Assembly: GCA_009885185.1 (NCBI GenBank)
Contig: VFLF01000189.1
Span: 1 to 5,471 of the forward strand
Length of the DNA stretch: 5,471 nucleotides
Origin: Nitrosomonadales bacterium
GTDB taxonomy: Bacteria > Pseudomonadota > Gammaproteobacteria > Burkholderiales > SG8-41
Direction: 5' to 3'
The translations under genes and the position numbers were made by a program. Below are positions 4,806-5,471 of the stretch, one piece after another. How positions within the stretch are numbered: the first letter of the stretch is position 1; each line of letters opens with the position of its first letter. The notes below the pieces were generated by a model that was not told where the DNA came from, did no database searches, and worked only from the letters and a program-made list of their open reading frames with translations.

Positions 4806-4916
4806 TCAGAACCACCTCATTTGCCAGCCGATGCCGGCGAGATAGGGACCCCAGTTGATCCGCGTGGCCGTGGTCGGTGCGGAGATATAAACTGCGCTGA
4901 CGGATATTTCTTCCAT
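4806..4916 (-). pseudogene. Short frame resembling an outer-membrane beta-barrel C-terminus
   Basis: From ATG at 4916 the minus strand encodes 36 residues: MEEISVSAVYISAPTTATR followed by INWGPYLAGIGWQMRWF, then stop. Alternating hydrophobic and polar residues and a terminal Phe are what the last strand of an outer-membrane barrel looks like (the BAM recognition signal), so this may be the tail of a deleted porin-like gene. A GGAG lies 7 nt before the ATG, so a tiny expressed ORF is possible too. An in-frame stop lies 7 codons upstream. I do not recognise a specific family; the assignment rests on sequence style only. Confidence 0.25.
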
Positions 4917-5140
4917 AGATGCTCCAGTCTGTGTTTAGGAATCAGGTTCGACTGTTGTCTTCCTGTTTATCTCACCAGCAATCTCTCAGGGTAATTTGTG
5001 ATGGAGGGCAAGCGATCTCTCGAATAGTGCGACCGTGTCAGATAATGCTGGAGGGTGGCGCAAAGTGGCATGGTCAGGGCGCGAGGATTGCATCGTTGCG
5101 ATACCATTGATCCTGGTTGATGGAACAGGACGCCCCCGCC
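4917..5140. other. Unassigned stretch before the pRiA4b-type gene
   Basis: Short open frames cross it (for example 4919-5110) but none shows protein-like composition, and they overlap each other. No clear promoter pair, terminator or repeat was found. Confidence 0.4.
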
Positions 5141-5471
5141 ATGGCAACTCGGCGCAATACGACGAGCAGGATCTACACCTTACGGGTGGAACTCGACGGC
5201 ATCGAGCCGCTCATTTGGCGGCGCTTACAGGTACCGGTCGCCATCACACTGCCTAAGCTTCATCGTGTGCTGCAGGTCGCGATGGGGTGGACTGACTCGC
5301 ACCTGCACAGCTTTCGGATCGGTGATTGCGAATACAGCAACGCCGAGGATCTGGACGAACTGAAGATGCTCGACGTCAAAGGCCGCAAGCTCGATGCGCT
5401 GCTCGGCGACACGATCCGCGAGTTTGGTTATCAGTACGACTTCGGTGACAGCTGGGAGCATCGCATCGTCG
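5141..5471 (+). CDS. Plasmid pRiA4b ORF-3-like protein (partial, open at right edge)
   Basis: ATG at 5141 opens a frame that stays open to the end of the window (110 codons). It begins MATRRNTTSRIYTLRVELDG, continues IEPLIWRRLQVP (17-30) and LPKLHRVLQVAMGWTDSHLH, and further on has the GYQYDFGDSWEHRI block. These are the hallmarks of the pRiA4b ORF-3 family (PF07929): the IxPxIWRR strand, the LHxVLQxAMGWxxxHLHxF helix, and the YxYDFGDxWEH motif. Its members are often found on plasmids and beside insertion sequences (for example the IS1096 passenger protein, misleadingly called TnpR). The biochemical role is not established. An in-frame ATG at 5120 would add seven residues. I prefer 5141 because homologs begin close to the IYxLRV strand and an agga (5127-5130) precedes it. 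The gene appears intact as far as it can be seen. Confidence 0.88.
   Translation, partial: MATRRNTTSRIYTLRVELDGIEPLIWRRLQVPVAITLPKLHRVLQVAMGWTDSHLHSFRIGDCEYSNAEDLDELKMLDVKGRKLDALLGDTIREFGYQYDFGDSWEHRIV

Noticed and set aside
5219..5228. cgcttac at 5222 as the missing IS66 right end
   Set aside because: It lies inside the intact pRiA4b ORF-3-like gene, with no TnpC remnant beside it; a seven-base match is expected by chance.
1..5471. CRISPR array, tRNA or rRNA gene
   Set aside because: No regularly spaced repeats, cloverleaf-like segments or conserved rRNA blocks were seen on either strand.

Overview
The window looks like a piece of a proteobacterial chromosome (probably beta- or gamma-proteobacterial, possibly a sulfur-metabolising lineage). 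This is an inference from the gene families recognised (DsrE-type sulfur carrier, OsmC/YcaO-type protein, TehB-like methyltransferase, IS66, tyrosine recombinases); nothing in the window fixes the genus. No previously undescribed system is evident. About half of the window is layered, decaying mobile DNA.

Left block (1-1722), mostly host-like genes. The first 19 codons of an OsmC/YcaO-type gene run leftward off the edge. A gap of about 510 bp follows, holding an 18-bp palindrome and a 160-bp MITE-like element with perfect 19-bp inverted repeats. An intact DsrE-family gene (573-893, minus) comes next. Divergent from it is a class I SAM-dependent methyltransferase (1126-1722, plus). The divergent region carries a near-palindrome in the dsrE leader and an FNR/ANR-like box just upstream of the methyltransferase start.

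Middle block (about 1898-4777), nested mobile-element remains. The C-terminal 66 codons of a tyrosine recombinase (minus) end at 1996, next to a nested inverted structure with ATTATGT boxes. This gene is cut at 2201/2202, mid-codon, by the left end of an IS66-family element. The IS66 copy has an intact tnpA, a tnpB with one in-frame TGA, and a tnpC with a 1-nt frameshift, an in-frame TAG and a missing last third. About 100 bp later lies a second tyrosine recombinase remnant (minus). It keeps the whole catalytic domain but has lost its N-terminal DNA-binding domain.

Right block (4778-5471). It holds a small minus-strand reading frame whose sequence resembles an outer-membrane beta-barrel C-terminus, then about 220 bp with nothing recognised. 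Last is the start of a plasmid pRiA4b ORF-3-like gene (5141 onward, plus) that runs off the right edge.

The likely history is a recombinase element invaded by IS66, with later deletions removing the IS66 right end, most of the first recombinase, and the N-terminus of the second. None of the transposition genes appears functional except possibly tnpA, which cannot act alone.
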